DNA of 23,106 bases, from positions 1-23,106 of the forward strand of contig JBPCQA010000049.1 in the NCBI GenBank assembly GCA_050998615.1, read 5' to 3'. Below, one piece after another: positions 14,424 through 22,873 of the stretch. The stretch comes from JBPCQA01 sp050998615. GTDB lineage: Bacteria > Actinomycetota > Actinomycetes > Propionibacteriales > Nocardioidaceae. Numbering within the stretch: the first letter of the stretch is position 1; every line of letters starts with the position of its first letter. Made by a program: the position numbers and the translations under genes. The notes beneath the pieces were generated by a model. That model did no database searches. It worked only from the letters and a program-made list of their open reading frames with translations, and had not been told where the DNA came from.

Positions 14424-14853
14424 TGCTGTATCTCGACACGAGCGTGCTCGTCGCCGCGTTCACGCCGGAGTCGGTGACCCACGCTGTCCAGGCCTGGCTC
14501 GGCGCCCAGGACCCGGCGGAGTTAGCTATCTCGGATTGGCTGGCGACGGAGTTTTCCTCCGCGCTATCCATCAAGACCCGGTCTGGCCAGCCCTGACTTC
14601 CAACGAATGGGCCATAGCCCTAGATGGCTTCAACATGCTGGTCAACCAGAGCTTGACTACCTTCACGGTCGCCCGAGCCGACTTCCTCGTGGCGGCGCGG
14701 ACGTGCGATCGTCACGAACTCGGTCTCCGCGCCGGCGACGCGCTGCATCTGGCCGTGGCCTTACGGCTGGGGGCGAGGATGCAAACGTTGGACCAGCGGA
14801 TGCTCGCGATGGCCCAACACGTGGGGGTCGCGGCCGGACGGCCGGTCGCATGA
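14423..14853 (+). pseudogene. PIN-domain (VapC-like) toxin with a frameshift
   Basis: VapC toxins are PIN-domain ribonucleases. Joined, the product is ~143 aa with the four acidic positions visible: D5 in LYLDTSVLVAAF, E in WLATEFSSALSIK, D in RAGDALHLAVAL and D in QTLDQRML. The first frame runs to a TGA at 14594; the second frame resumes at LTSNEWAIALDGF and runs to 14853. One extra base in the CCC at 14591-14593 would give an uninterrupted protein. As written the toxin is inactive unless the break is a sequencing error. The antitoxin is intact, so loss of the toxin would be tolerated. The stop overlaps a possible ATG (14850) of the next gene. Confidence 0.87.
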
Positions 14854-14876
14854 GGAGTCAACTCGGGCCGAGCACC

Positions 14877-15920
14877 ATGAGCGCACCGGCCGTCACCGAC
14901 GGCCGGCTGGTCTTCACCGTGGACGACCCGGCACGCGACCTGGTCCGGGTCCGGCTCGATTGCGATGACGCCATCGATGGCCCGCGGCGGTTTCGGCGTA
15001 CGGCGACCGGCTGGGCGCTGGCGATTCCCCGGCCCGACCTGCGTCGCCTCGAGTATCGGTTGGTGATCACCGATCAGCGCGGGCAGACGGAGGTGCTGTG
15101 CGACCCCGGCAATCCAGAAGTGGTGGGGACCGCGTCTGGTGAGCGCAGCGTTGTGCTGATGCCGGGATACGAACTCCCGCAGTGGGTGCGGGCCGACGTC
15201 AAACCCGGCGTGTGGACGGACGTGAGCTTCACCGACGTCATCGGTGAGCTGCCGATCCGCGTCTGGGCGCCCGATGCCTTGGCCGCAGACACGGCGGCGC
15301 CGTTACTCATCGTGCACGACGGCCCGGAGTACGACGACTTGGCGGAGCTGACCCGCTACGGCGCCGTGATGGTCGCTGACGGCGTGCTGCCGGCGTTCCG
15401 GATGGCGTTGATGCAGCCGGTCGAGCGCGACGCGTGGTATTCCGCGAACCCCTACTACGTGCGTTCGGAGTTGGCCGCCGTAGCCGACATCGACTCAGCC
15501 TTCGCCCGAAGAGGCGCGCCGGTAGTCATGGGAGCGAGCCTCGGGGGGTTGTGTGCCCTGCTTGTCGCGTGCGCCGGTCAACCTGCGTTCGGCGGCGTCT
15601 TCAGCCAGTCGGGGTCGTACTTCACCCCGGAGCGAGACGAGCAGGAGTCGTCGTACCCGTTCTTCGACCGCATCACCGACGCGGTCGCCAAGGTTACGGC
15701 GAGCCCGCTAACCCGGCATCCGCTGGTGATCGGCATGACCTGCGGCGCGCTGGAGGAGAACTACGGAAACAACGTCGCGATGGCGCACGCGTTGGCAGCG
15801 AAGGGACACCGCGTGACTCTCGAGGCTGTCCCCGACCTGCACAACTACACAGCCTGGCGCGACGGTCTGCACCCGGCGCTGACTGACGTGTTGCGCTCTG
15901 CGTGGGGTGCGCCAGGATGA
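14877..15920 (+). CDS. Alpha/beta hydrolase, Fes-like esterase (PF00756-type)
   Basis: The 347-aa product has an N-terminal beta-sandwich region (about 1-110) like the one in enterochelin esterases, then an alpha/beta hydrolase domain: APLLIVHDGPEYDDLAEL, the nucleophile elbow MGASLGGLCALL, FSQSGSYF, and the late His in DLHNYTAWRDGLHPAL. Ester or amide hydrolysis is expected; the substrate is unknown. ATG 14877 is the likelier start; ATG 14850, overlapping the toxin stop, would add nine residues. It is first in a tight run with a second hydrolase (4-bp gap) and an ATP-grasp gene, so the three probably act together. No signal peptide is visible, so it should be cytoplasmic. Confidence 0.85.
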   Translation: MSAPAVTDGRLVFTVDDPARDLVRVRLDCDDAIDGPRRFRRTATGWALAIPRPDLRRLEYRLVITDQRGQTEVLCDPGNPEVVGTASGERSVVLMPGYELPQWVRADVKPGVWTDVSFTDVIGELPIRVWAPDALAADTAAPLLIVHDGPEYDDLAELTRYGAVMVADGVLPAFRMALMQPVERDAWYSANPYYVRSELAAVADIDSAFARRGAPVVMGASLGGLCALLVACAGQPAFGGVFSQSGSYFTPERDEQESSYPFFDRITDAVAKVTASPLTRHPLVIGMTCGALEENYGNNVAMAHALAAKGHRVTLEAVPDLHNYTAWRDGLHPALTDVLRSAWGAPG

Positions 15921-15924
15921 ACTG

Positions 15925-16671
15925 GTGGAACAGCACGTGGTGGATCTGCCGCTGAGCGGACATGACCATGGCCTCACGGTGATCAGGTATGGCCACTACG
16001 GACGCCCGGTGCTGGTGTTCCCGAGCGAAGCGGGCCGGGCCTGGGACTTTGCCAACAACGGCATGGTCGAGTCGGTCGTCGACCTGATTGATGCCGGCCG
16101 TGTCACGTTCTATTGCGTCGACTCCCTGGATGCCTTCACCTGGTCCGACAGGGCGGCGCCGATTGATGAGCGCGCCGCCAGACATGGGCTCTACACCGAC
16201 TGGCTGGTCAACAAGGCCGTGCCGTTCATCCACGCAGACACCGGCCACGGCTGCGATCTGATGGCGCTCGGGTGCAGTCTTGGTGCCTATCATGCAGTGC
16301 ATTTCGCTTTGCAGCGCGCGGATCTGGTGCCGCTGGCGATCGGGTTCTCCGGCAACTACGACGTGAGCACGTGGCATGCTTGGGGCGACCTTGGCGAGGC
16401 GACGTACTTTGCCAATCCGGCAGACTACGTTCGCAATCTGCACGGTGACCATCTCTCCTGGCTGCGCCGCCAACTGTCGTTACTGATCGTCTGCGGCCAG
16501 GGCCAGTGGGAGACGGACCCGACCGGCTCGCTGCCCTCGTCGAAGGCCATGGCCGAATGCCTGCACGACAAGGGCATCCGCTGTGAGCTCGACTTGTGGG
16601 GCCACGATGTCAGCCACGATTGGCCCTGGTGGCGGCGCCAACTCGCTCATCACCTGCCACGATTTTGCTGA
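15925..16671 (+). CDS. Alpha/beta hydrolase, putative esterase
   Basis: This 248-aa protein is a second alpha/beta hydrolase, of a different subfamily from its neighbour. Features are YGHYGRPVLVFPSEAGRAWDFANNGMV (oxyanion-loop region), VTFYCVDSLDAFTW, the nucleophile elbow LGCSLGAYHAVHFAL, FSGNYDVSTW, and a histidine in LWGHDVSHDWPWWRRQL. The GTG at 15925 has AGGA 7 bases upstream and lies 4 bases after the previous stop; GTG 15907 would overlap the previous gene. I remember this type as a neighbour of ATP-grasp genes in actinobacteria, which is the arrangement here. The substrate is unknown. Confidence 0.83.
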   Translation: MEQHVVDLPLSGHDHGLTVIRYGHYGRPVLVFPSEAGRAWDFANNGMVESVVDLIDAGRVTFYCVDSLDAFTWSDRAAPIDERAARHGLYTDWLVNKAVPFIHADTGHGCDLMALGCSLGAYHAVHFALQRADLVPLAIGFSGNYDVSTWHAWGDLGEATYFANPADYVRNLHGDHLSWLRRQLSLLIVCGQGQWETDPTGSLPSSKAMAECLHDKGIRCELDLWGHDVSHDWPWWRRQLAHHLPRFC

Positions 16672-16683
16672 CCGAAGGGAATC

Positions 16684-17928
16684 ATGAGCCACCCGATCCG
16701 TCACCTCGTTGGCCTCCTGCTCGGCACTGAAGAGGACTGGCCCACTGCCTTCGAAGCGTTGACCCGGCGACTCGGAATGTTCGACCACGCCGGGAACTCG
16801 CATTCCATCGACACCGAGCGGGTCCGGATCGCGCCGTTCAATCTGCGTGAGCCCGCTCGCTACGATCTGGTGATCGACCGGTTGGCGCACTGGTATTACC
16901 ATCCGCGAGAGTGGCTGAAGAAGGTGGCGTTGATGGACGACGTCTACCTGCTCAACTCACCGTTCACCTTCCAGTCGATGGAGAAGCACTCCGCCTACTG
17001 TGCCCTTATCCGGTTGGGCATGAAGGTCCCCGAGACCGTCTTGGTGCCCTACAAGAACCCACTGGACAATGTGCGGTGGGCCTACACGTCACAGCGGTAC
17101 AACGAGCCGTTCGACTTGGCCTCGATCGCCCACGCGATGGGCTACCCGATGTACATGAAGCCGTTCGACGGGGGAGCGTGGCGGGGGGTGTCCCGGATCA
17201 AAGATGACCGAGACCTGTGGTCGGCGTACGACGAATCGGGTGAGATGCTCATGCACCTGCAGAAGGCGGTCGAACCGTACGACGTCTTCGCCCGCGCGCT
17301 CACGATCGGCCCCGAGTCGATGGTGATGCATTTCCGACCCGACGAGCCGATGCACAACCGCTATGTCGTCGACCACGACTTCTTGTCACCCGACGTCGGA
17401 AGCGAGGCCGTCACCATTGCGCAAACCGTCAATGCGTTCTTTCGCTGGGAGTTCAACTCCTGCGAGATGCTCATCCAGGGTGACGACGTCTTGCCGATCG
17501 ACTACGCCAACGCCTGCCCCGACGTTGCCGTCACGTCGTTGCACTACTACTTCCCGTGGGCGATGAAGACGCTGTTGAAGTGGACGGCGTTTTGCGTGGC
17601 CTCTGGTCGCGAGGCCCGTCCGCATGCCGAGCCGGCCGAGTGGTTCACGGTCGCCGACGAGGAGGGCTTGTCGTATCGCGACAAGCTCATGGCCTATCAG
17701 CTACTGGCGGACACCTACTTCGAGCGGGAGCGCTACCACGAGTTCTGCGCCACCTCGCTGTCTCACGTCGACGAGATGGTCTTGGAATGGATCTCGTCAC
17801 CGGCGTTCGACGAGCTGCTGACGCAGACTGTGGTGACGACGTACCCGCCGCATGAGGTTGAGCAGTTCCTGGCGCACTTCCGGGGGCTGGTCGGGCTGTG
17901 GACGCAGGAGCAGAGCAAAGCCAAGTGA
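16684..17928 (+). CDS. ATP-grasp family protein
   Basis: The 414-aa protein looks like an ATP-grasp ligase, an enzyme class that joins a carboxylate to an amine or thiol through an acyl-phosphate. Visible blocks are a pre-ATP-grasp domain (about 1-110), YMKPFDGGAWRGVSRI with the ATP-binding lysine at ~159, and the metal-binding end LPIDYANACPD (D273, N276). A C-terminal helical extension (about 300-414) has no assigned role. AGGGA precedes the ATG. It follows the second hydrolase by 12 bases, so two hydrolases and a ligase form one unit; a pathway that activates, joins and trims a small molecule or peptide is a reasonable guess, not a demonstrated function. Confidence 0.83.
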   Translation: MSHPIRHLVGLLLGTEEDWPTAFEALTRRLGMFDHAGNSHSIDTERVRIAPFNLREPARYDLVIDRLAHWYYHPREWLKKVALMDDVYLLNSPFTFQSMEKHSAYCALIRLGMKVPETVLVPYKNPLDNVRWAYTSQRYNEPFDLASIAHAMGYPMYMKPFDGGAWRGVSRIKDDRDLWSAYDESGEMLMHLQKAVEPYDVFARALTIGPESMVMHFRPDEPMHNRYVVDHDFLSPDVGSEAVTIAQTVNAFFRWEFNSCEMLIQGDDVLPIDYANACPDVAVTSLHYYFPWAMKTLLKWTAFCVASGREARPHAEPAEWFTVADEEGLSYRDKLMAYQLLADTYFERERYHEFCATSLSHVDEMVLEWISSPAFDELLTQTVVTTYPPHEVEQFLAHFRGLVGLWTQEQSKAK

Positions 17929-17967
17929 CACCGGGGTAGCACGGCTATCCTGGGGGGTGCGGACGGG

Positions 17968-17973
17968 TAGCTT
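17968..17973 (+). promoter_or_regulatory. Putative leaderless -10 of the aldo/keto reductase gene
   Basis: TAGCTT fits TANNNT and ends 6 bases before the ATG at 17980, the same geometry as at lnt, and no Shine-Dalgarno sequence precedes that ATG. This favours ATG 17980 over ATG 17986 as start. Confidence 0.45.
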
Positions 17974-17979
17974 TGCGGC

Positions 17980-18930
17980 ATGACGATGAGCTACGGACAG
18001 TTGGGCAAGTCGGGACTGACGGTCAGCCGGGTTGGTCTCGGCTGCAACGCGTTCGGGTCTCGAATCGACGCCGACCAGACCCAGGGAGTGGTCGACGCCG
18101 CGATCGAAACCGGCATCACACTGTTCGACACCGCCGACACCTACGGCTCGGGCGCCAGCGAGGAGCTCCTCGTCCGCTCGCTCGGCAAGCGCCGAGATGA
18201 CGTGATCGTGGCGACCAAGTTCGGGATGGACACCCGTGGCGCAAACGGTCCCGACTGGGGGGTGCGCGGGTCTCGTCGCTACATTCGCAAGGCGGTGGAG
18301 TCCAGTCTTCGGCGGCTGGGGACGGACTGGATCGACCTCTACCAGATGCACACCCCCGATCCGGTCACCCCGATCGAGGAGACACTGGCGGCCTTGCACG
18401 AGTTGGTGCTCGAGGGGAAGGTGCGCTACCTCGGCTCGTCGAACTTCGCCGGCTGGCAGGTGATCGACGCCGACTGGACGGCGCGTGGCTTGGGGAGCAG
18501 TCGATTCATCAGCGCGCAGAACAAGTACTCGCTCTACGATCGCGGGGCCGACGCCGAGCTGGTGCCCGCTTGCGAACGGCTGGGTGTTGGCCTGCTGCCG
18601 TTCTTCCCCCTGGAGTACGGGCTGCTGACGGGAAAGTACCGCCGCGGTGAGTCCGCACCGCAGGGCTCGCGGTTGGAGAGCCAGAATCAGCGCCTGCGGG
18701 ACGCCGACTTCGACCGGATCGAGGCGATCGCGGCATACGCCGACGAGCGTTCGATCTCGATGCTCGACGTGGCGATCGGGGGGCTGGCGGCCCAACCGTA
18801 TATCGCGTCGGTGATCGCCGGAGCCACCTCACCGGAACAGGTGCGCGCCAACTCACGGGCCGGCAGCTGGCAGCCAAGCGACGACGACCTGACCGCACTC
18901 GACGAGTTGACCTCCTCCTTCGGCCGCTGA
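17980..18930 (+). CDS. Aldo/keto reductase
   Basis: This NADPH-dependent oxidoreductase has a (beta/alpha)8 barrel and reduces aldehydes or ketones; the substrate is unknown. The 316-aa product carries the full catalytic tetrad: D50 and Y55 in FDTADTYGSG, K80 in VATKFG and H124 in LYQMHTPD. The C-terminal cofactor-binding segment is SVIAGATSPEQVRAN. The family resemblance is to AKR11/YhdN-type general-stress reductases rather than to the short aldose reductases. It appears to be transcribed alone from its own promoter and ends opposite a convergent gene. Confidence 0.93.
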   Translation: MTMSYGQLGKSGLTVSRVGLGCNAFGSRIDADQTQGVVDAAIETGITLFDTADTYGSGASEELLVRSLGKRRDDVIVATKFGMDTRGANGPDWGVRGSRRYIRKAVESSLRRLGTDWIDLYQMHTPDPVTPIEETLAALHELVLEGKVRYLGSSNFAGWQVIDADWTARGLGSSRFISAQNKYSLYDRGADAELVPACERLGVGLLPFFPLEYGLLTGKYRRGESAPQGSRLESQNQRLRDADFDRIEAIAAYADERSISMLDVAIGGLAAQPYIASVIAGATSPEQVRANSRAGSWQPSDDDLTALDELTSSFGR

Positions 18931-18934
18931 TCTT

Positions 18935-18977
18935 CCGCCGAGGCGTCGGGTTCTTCCCGCCGAGCCGTCAGGTTCTC
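18935..18977. repeat. Two imperfect 22-bp repeats between convergent genes
   Basis: CCGCCGAGGCGTCGGGTTCTT at 18935 is repeated at 18957 with three differences (period 22). GAGCCG near 18962 can pair with CGGCTC after a ~17-nt loop reaching into the end of the convergent gene, so the stretch may act as a weak bidirectional terminator. Confidence 0.4.
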
Positions 18978-18978
18978 G

Positions 18979-19434
18979 TCAGGCCGGCTCTTTCGCCCGG
19001 CGTTCGATCAGAGCACCCAGGCGAGGAATCGCCTGCTCGACGTGTTTCTTGGCCTGCGGGCGCAGTCGGCCGTACGCCTTCTTGACGCTTTCCCGCTTGG
19101 TGGCCCCGGCCCTGTCGTCTGTCACGACGAGCAGAGAATCCGCGACGGTGGAGGAGTGCGCTGCCAGGTGATCTGCGAAGCTCCCATGTGGCGACTGCAC
19201 GAACTCGTCGTAGAACGGTTGAATGCGCACCACGAAGTCATCGAGCATGCCGTCTATGGCCCGCGGCACGAAGCTGGCGTTCACCCGCTTGACAACTCCA
19301 TAGCCGCTCTTGATGGCCAGCCCGGACATCCCTCGCTTGTCGGCAACCTCGGCATTCACCAGCTTCTCCAAGTCTTGTACGACGGCCTGGCGACGCGGCG
19401 TGTGCAGGAGAGTTGCTTGAAGGTTGTCAGCCAT
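18979..19434 (-). CDS. Conserved hypothetical protein, DUF6918-like
   Basis: The 151-aa product begins MADNLQATLLHTPRRQAVVQDLEKLVNAEVADKRG and looks like the actinobacterial DUF6918 family from memory; its function is unknown. It is predicted to be helical and soluble, with no signal peptide or cysteines, and has a basic C-terminal third (KRESVKKAYGRLRPQAKKHVEQ). The frame is open upstream to 19581, but the residues there look like out-of-frame translation, and the family starts at the MADNL methionine. It is the last chromosomal-looking gene before the AT-richer gap and the recombinase module. Confidence 0.8.
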   Translation of the reverse strand: MADNLQATLLHTPRRQAVVQDLEKLVNAEVADKRGMSGLAIKSGYGVVKRVNASFVPRAIDGMLDDFVVRIQPFYDEFVQSPHGSFADHLAAHSSTVADSLLVVTDDRAGATKRESVKKAYGRLRPQAKKHVEQAIPRLGALIERRAKEPA

Positions 19435-19650
19435 GGCGTTCGAGCCCTTTGCGTCAAAGCGATGAGGTCGGCTGTCACTGTAGAGCAGCGACGCCTCGAA
19501 GCGTACTCGACGGGGCTGGTCGGCCGATCTCAAACCACTCAACTCGTGGTAGCGGCAATGCGCGCCAGCGAGGTCGACCAAGCGCCAGCCTCAGGCCGGT
19601 CTACACGATCACCGACAAGATGCAACTCTTGTTCTCTGCTCGCCGATAAG

Positions 19651-19663
19651 TGACATTATGTCA
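19651..19663. repeat. Palindrome TGACAT-T-ATGTCA
   Basis: TGACAT and ATGTCA are perfect inverted repeats around a single T, in an AT-rich patch about 260 bases before the tyrosine recombinase gene. This could be an XRE/recombinase binding site or part of the element end. Confidence 0.45.
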
Positions 19664-19679
19664 ATCTAGCCTGCGTATT

Positions 19680-19893
19680 GCATCAGATGAATCAATCCCT
19701 CGGGCGCCACTCCACTACCCCGCTGGCAATGACGAAGGCCCACCTGACCTGCAGAAACTCCGCAGTGGCTCCGCCGCACTGGGTCGCCGCCAACAGTCTT
19801 TGAGGGTCGGGTTGGCGCAGCTGGCGGGTCTCGCGACACGCCGTTGACCTGCACAAACACCCTTAACGTCTCATCGGATGCATCATTGAATCA
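19680..19893. repeat. Imperfect direct repeat pair GCATCA(GA/T)TGAATCA, spaced 200 bp
   Basis: GCATCAGATGAATCA at 19680-19694 and GCATCATTGAATCA at 19880-19893 differ by one substitution and one base of length. Both lie in the non-coding segment upstream of the recombinase. Possible roles are arm-type recombinase sites or repressor sites for the small XRE protein. Confidence 0.4.
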
Positions 19894-19924
19894 CTGGATG
19901 TAACCAGAACTTCGGGAGACTTCG

Positions 19925-21030
19925 ATGCGGATTGACGGCTCGGGACGCGTCCACCTGGTGCAGTCGATGCCGGTCCTGCGGCCCGACGAGCAGGTGCTGA
20001 AGATGATGCTCGACGGTTGGCGCAACCAGCAGCTCTCGCGCAACCTCCAGTTCGCCACGATCGACCAGCGGCTGGGCTGCGTGCAGCGGTTCTTGCACCA
20101 CGTCAACGAGGACCCCTGGCACTGGACGCCGGCGATGGTCGAGGAGTTCTCCGCCGACCTGCGCACCGTCAAGCACGTCGCCCACTCGACGCTCCGTGGC
20201 TACCACTCGGCGCTCCGCGCGTTCACCAGCTACATCAGCAACCCCGACTACGGCTGGGACCGGATCTGCGAGAAGTACTTCGGCACGCATCCGGCCCAGG
20301 TCTTCTTCGAGTGGAACACGGCTCCCCACGTCCAGGAGTACGACGGCCGTCCGACGAAACGCCCGTACACCAGCGAAGAGATCAGCGCCCTCTTCGACCA
20401 TGCTGATGACGAGGTTGAGCGGATCGGCAAGTCCGGCCGCAAGGGCTGGCAGGCTGCCTACCGCGACTCGGTGATGATGAAGATCGCCTACGCCTACGGG
20501 CTTCGGTTCAACGAGCTGCGCCACCTGCAGACCGTCGACTTCGCCCGCAACCCACACGCTCGCGAGTTCGGCGCCTTCGGGGTCTGCAAGGTCCGCTACG
20601 GCAAGGCTCGACGAGGCTCCCCACACAAGGGACGAAGCGTGCTGACCGTCTGGCACTGGACCCCCGGCATCCTCGAGGACTGGCTTGCCAACGGCCGCGG
20701 TGAGCCCGGCACCCTCGACTTGTTCCCAGCGAACGCGGCGGCCTGGTCGTCGAGTCGACCCTGATCCGACGAGTGCGCCGGTACTGCGAGGAGCTTGGTT
20801 TCTCGGACGGGCTCGACATCCACTCGTTTCGGCGCTCGTACGCCACCCACCTGCTTGAGGACGGTTGGGACCCGCGGTTCGTACAGGACCAGATGGGCCA
20901 CGAGCACGCGACGACCACCGGCATCTACCAGTTCGTCTCCGACGAGTTCCGACGGTCCACGCTCAGAAGCGCCCTGGACCGTACGGTGAAGGAAGCCATG
21001 GCACGCAGGACCGAGGACGGAACATCATGA
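19925..21030 (+). pseudogene. Tyrosine recombinase/integrase with a frameshift
   Basis: Joined, this is a ~368-aa tyrosine recombinase with an N-terminal core-binding (SAM-like) domain (about 20-125) and a catalytic domain. All catalytic residues are visible: R194 in AYAYGLRFNELRHL, K227 in VRYGKARRGS, and, after the break, H-S-F-R in DIHSFRRSYATHL, H in MGHEHATTTG and Y in GIYQFVS. The first frame stops at 20764. One extra C in the CCC at 20725-20727 restores LFPSERGGLVVESTLIRRVRRYCEELGF. GGGAG lies 6 bases before ATG 19925. The stop overlaps the ATG of the XRE gene (ATGA). Size and the two downstream partners recall transposon recombinases of the Tn554 TnpA kind more than phage integrases. 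Confidence 0.87.
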
Positions 21031-21359
21031 AGCGCAAGGTCGACTACACATGGCGACTGGCCGAGCTGATGGCGGCCCGGGGCCTGCACAACACGACAGA
21101 CCTCATTCCCCTGCTGGCCGAACGCGACATCACCCTGTCCCGACCGCAGGTCTACCGACTCGTCAACCAGCGTCCGGAGCGGATGTCGCTCCAAGTCATC
21201 GCGGCCCTGTGCGACATCTTCGAGTGCACGCCCGCGGATCTGCTCACCACCACCGCGGCAGACGTACGTGCGCGCAAGACTGGCACGGCTGCTCCACCGA
21301 ACGTCGTCTCGCTCGACCGCAGCGTGCGGTCCCGCCGCGCGAACATTCTCGACGACTAG
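21027..21359 (+). CDS. Small XRE/Cro-type helix-turn-helix protein
   Basis: The 110-aa protein is a Cro/C1-type HTH domain (about residues 8-72; the SRPQVYRLVNQRPERMSLQVIAALCDIFECTPADLL segment includes the recognition helix and fourth helix) with a basic, probably disordered tail ending SRRANILDD. Its ATG overlaps the recombinase stop by 4 bases and the next gene begins 3 bases after its stop, so the three are one translational unit. It may repress the module promoter or act as the directionality or accessory DNA-binding factor for recombination; which one cannot be told. Confidence 0.9.
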   Translation: MKRKVDYTWRLAELMAARGLHNTTDLIPLLAERDITLSRPQVYRLVNQRPERMSLQVIAALCDIFECTPADLLTTTAADVRARKTGTAAPPNVVSLDRSVRSRRANILDD

Positions 21360-21361
21360 CG

Positions 21362-22862
21362 ATGGATCCGAAGCCGATCGGCCTCTCCCCTCGCTCCACC
21401 GTGCGCGGCCGACCGCGAACGACGAGCACCCGGGAAGACCCCTGCGCTCGTTGCGGGCGGAACATTCCCAGACTCGCGGCCACGTGGCCCGAAGGCCGGC
21501 TATGCAACATCTGCTACTTCGACGCCATTCACACTCGGGGCACCTGCCCCGAGTGTCACCAAGACCGGCTGCTGCCTGGCCCTCCCAACGCCGACGGGCA
21601 CCCGATCTGCTCGACGTGCGCCGCGATCCCCTACGACTTCCACTGCGAGCGTTGCGATATAGAAGCTGGTCACCATCGCGGCAAGTTGTGCGCACGCTGC
21701 GCCCTTCGCGACGACCTCCACGGGCTTCTCGGTGGCGCTCCGACCGATGCCTCGCTCATCCGGCTGGTCAATGCGCTGTGCGCCTCCGATCGACCCGAGT
21801 CGATCATCGTGTGGAAACGGTCGCCCAAGGTCCAAGAACTGCTCCGCGGGCTCGGCAACGGGACGATCCCGGTCTCCCACGAGGGTCTCGACTCCGTTGC
21901 CAGCAAGCAGTCCGAGCACCTGCGCGCACTGCTGCAACACCATGGCCTGCTCCCTCAGCGTGACCCATACCTGCCAAGGTTCGAGCAATGGATCGACGCC
22001 AAGCTCGACGGGCTCCCGGATCAGGTCCGCCAGCCCGTGCAGCACTTCGCCACCTGGCACCACCTCCGGCGCATCCGCGCCAAGGCAGCCGCAGGCGCAT
22101 CCACGCGGGGTTCGGTCCACTCGGCCAAGCAGGAGATCACCGAAACGGTGAAGTTCCTCCGCTGGCTCCACGAGACCTATCAGCGAACCGCGGACACGTG
22201 CACACAGCAGGACGTCGACGAATGGCTTGCAACCGGACCGACGACACGCAGCGCCATCCGGACGTTCTTCGTCGTAGCCAAGAAATCCCGGCTCAACACG
22301 GCGGTCACCATCCAGCACCGATCGGCCAAGACCAGTCCGTCCCTGAGCCAGGACCAGCGGCTCGCCTGGATCCACGAGCTCCTCACCGGCACCAGCGAGT
22401 CACTCCCCTACCGCGTCGCAGGCATGCTCCTGCTGCTCTACGCACAGCCCCTCGTCAAGGTCGTCACCCTCCCGACCAGCGTCATCGACGACAGCGACGA
22501 CGGCATGAGCATCACCCTCGGGAAGCACGCCACAGACGTTCCCGAACCGTTCGCTTCACTCGTACGAGCACCTCGGCGCTCGCCCGAACCTGCGCACCGG
22601 CGCAGGCCCAGACAGCCCCTGGCTGTTGCCCAGCACGCTCAGCGGCCGCCACCTGCACCCGAACACCGTCATGGACCGGCTACGCGACCTCGGCGTCAAC
22701 CTCCTCGGTGCCCGCAACCGAGCCATCGGCGAGCTCGTCCTCGAGTGCCCGCCCTCGCTCGTCGCTGAGGCCCTCGGCTACAGCCAGCAGGTCGCATTCC
22801 TCCACGCAGACAAGGCCGCCGAACCCTGGGCGCGCTACGCGGGCCGATCCATCAGGTCCTGA
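21362..22862 (+). pseudogene. Zinc-ribbon, recombinase-like protein with a frameshift
   Basis: Joined, the product is ~500 aa. It starts with an AT-hook-like RGRPR (15-19), then six CxxC pairs (28/31, 48/51, 62/65, 83/86, 95/98, 110/113), enough for three zinc ribbons. A helical region follows (about 120-370), then a C-terminal domain resembling a tyrosine recombinase core. In that domain the first catalytic arginine region reads LLYAQPLVKVVTL and the distal part reads GARNRAIGELV, EALGYSQQVAFLHADKAAEPWARYA. The usual R/HxxR/Y set is not intact, so it is likely non-catalytic. The frame breaks near 22562-22568; adding CG (GTACGCGAGCAC) restores LVREHLGARPNL. I recognise the three-gene order as recurrent in actinobacteria but know no function. 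Confidence 0.72.
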
Positions 22863-22873
22863 GTGGAGCACCT

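Larger units (their letters stand above)
19435..19924. other. Gene-free segment before the recombinase module; candidate element end
   Basis: No supportable gene. From about 19615 the base composition becomes more AT-rich in patches (GATAAGTGACATTATGTCAA, GTATTGCATCAGATGAATCA), unlike the flanks. It holds a 13-bp palindrome at 19651-19663 and a direct repeat near 19680 and 19880. It should carry the promoter of the recombinase gene, and its left part may be the left boundary of a mobile element. The right boundary is not in the window. Confidence 0.45.

Noticed and set aside
19895..19903. GATGTA, the Tn554 attachment core hexamer, near the recombinase start
   Set aside because: A 6-bp match is expected by chance, and it lies inside the presumed element rather than at a defined end.
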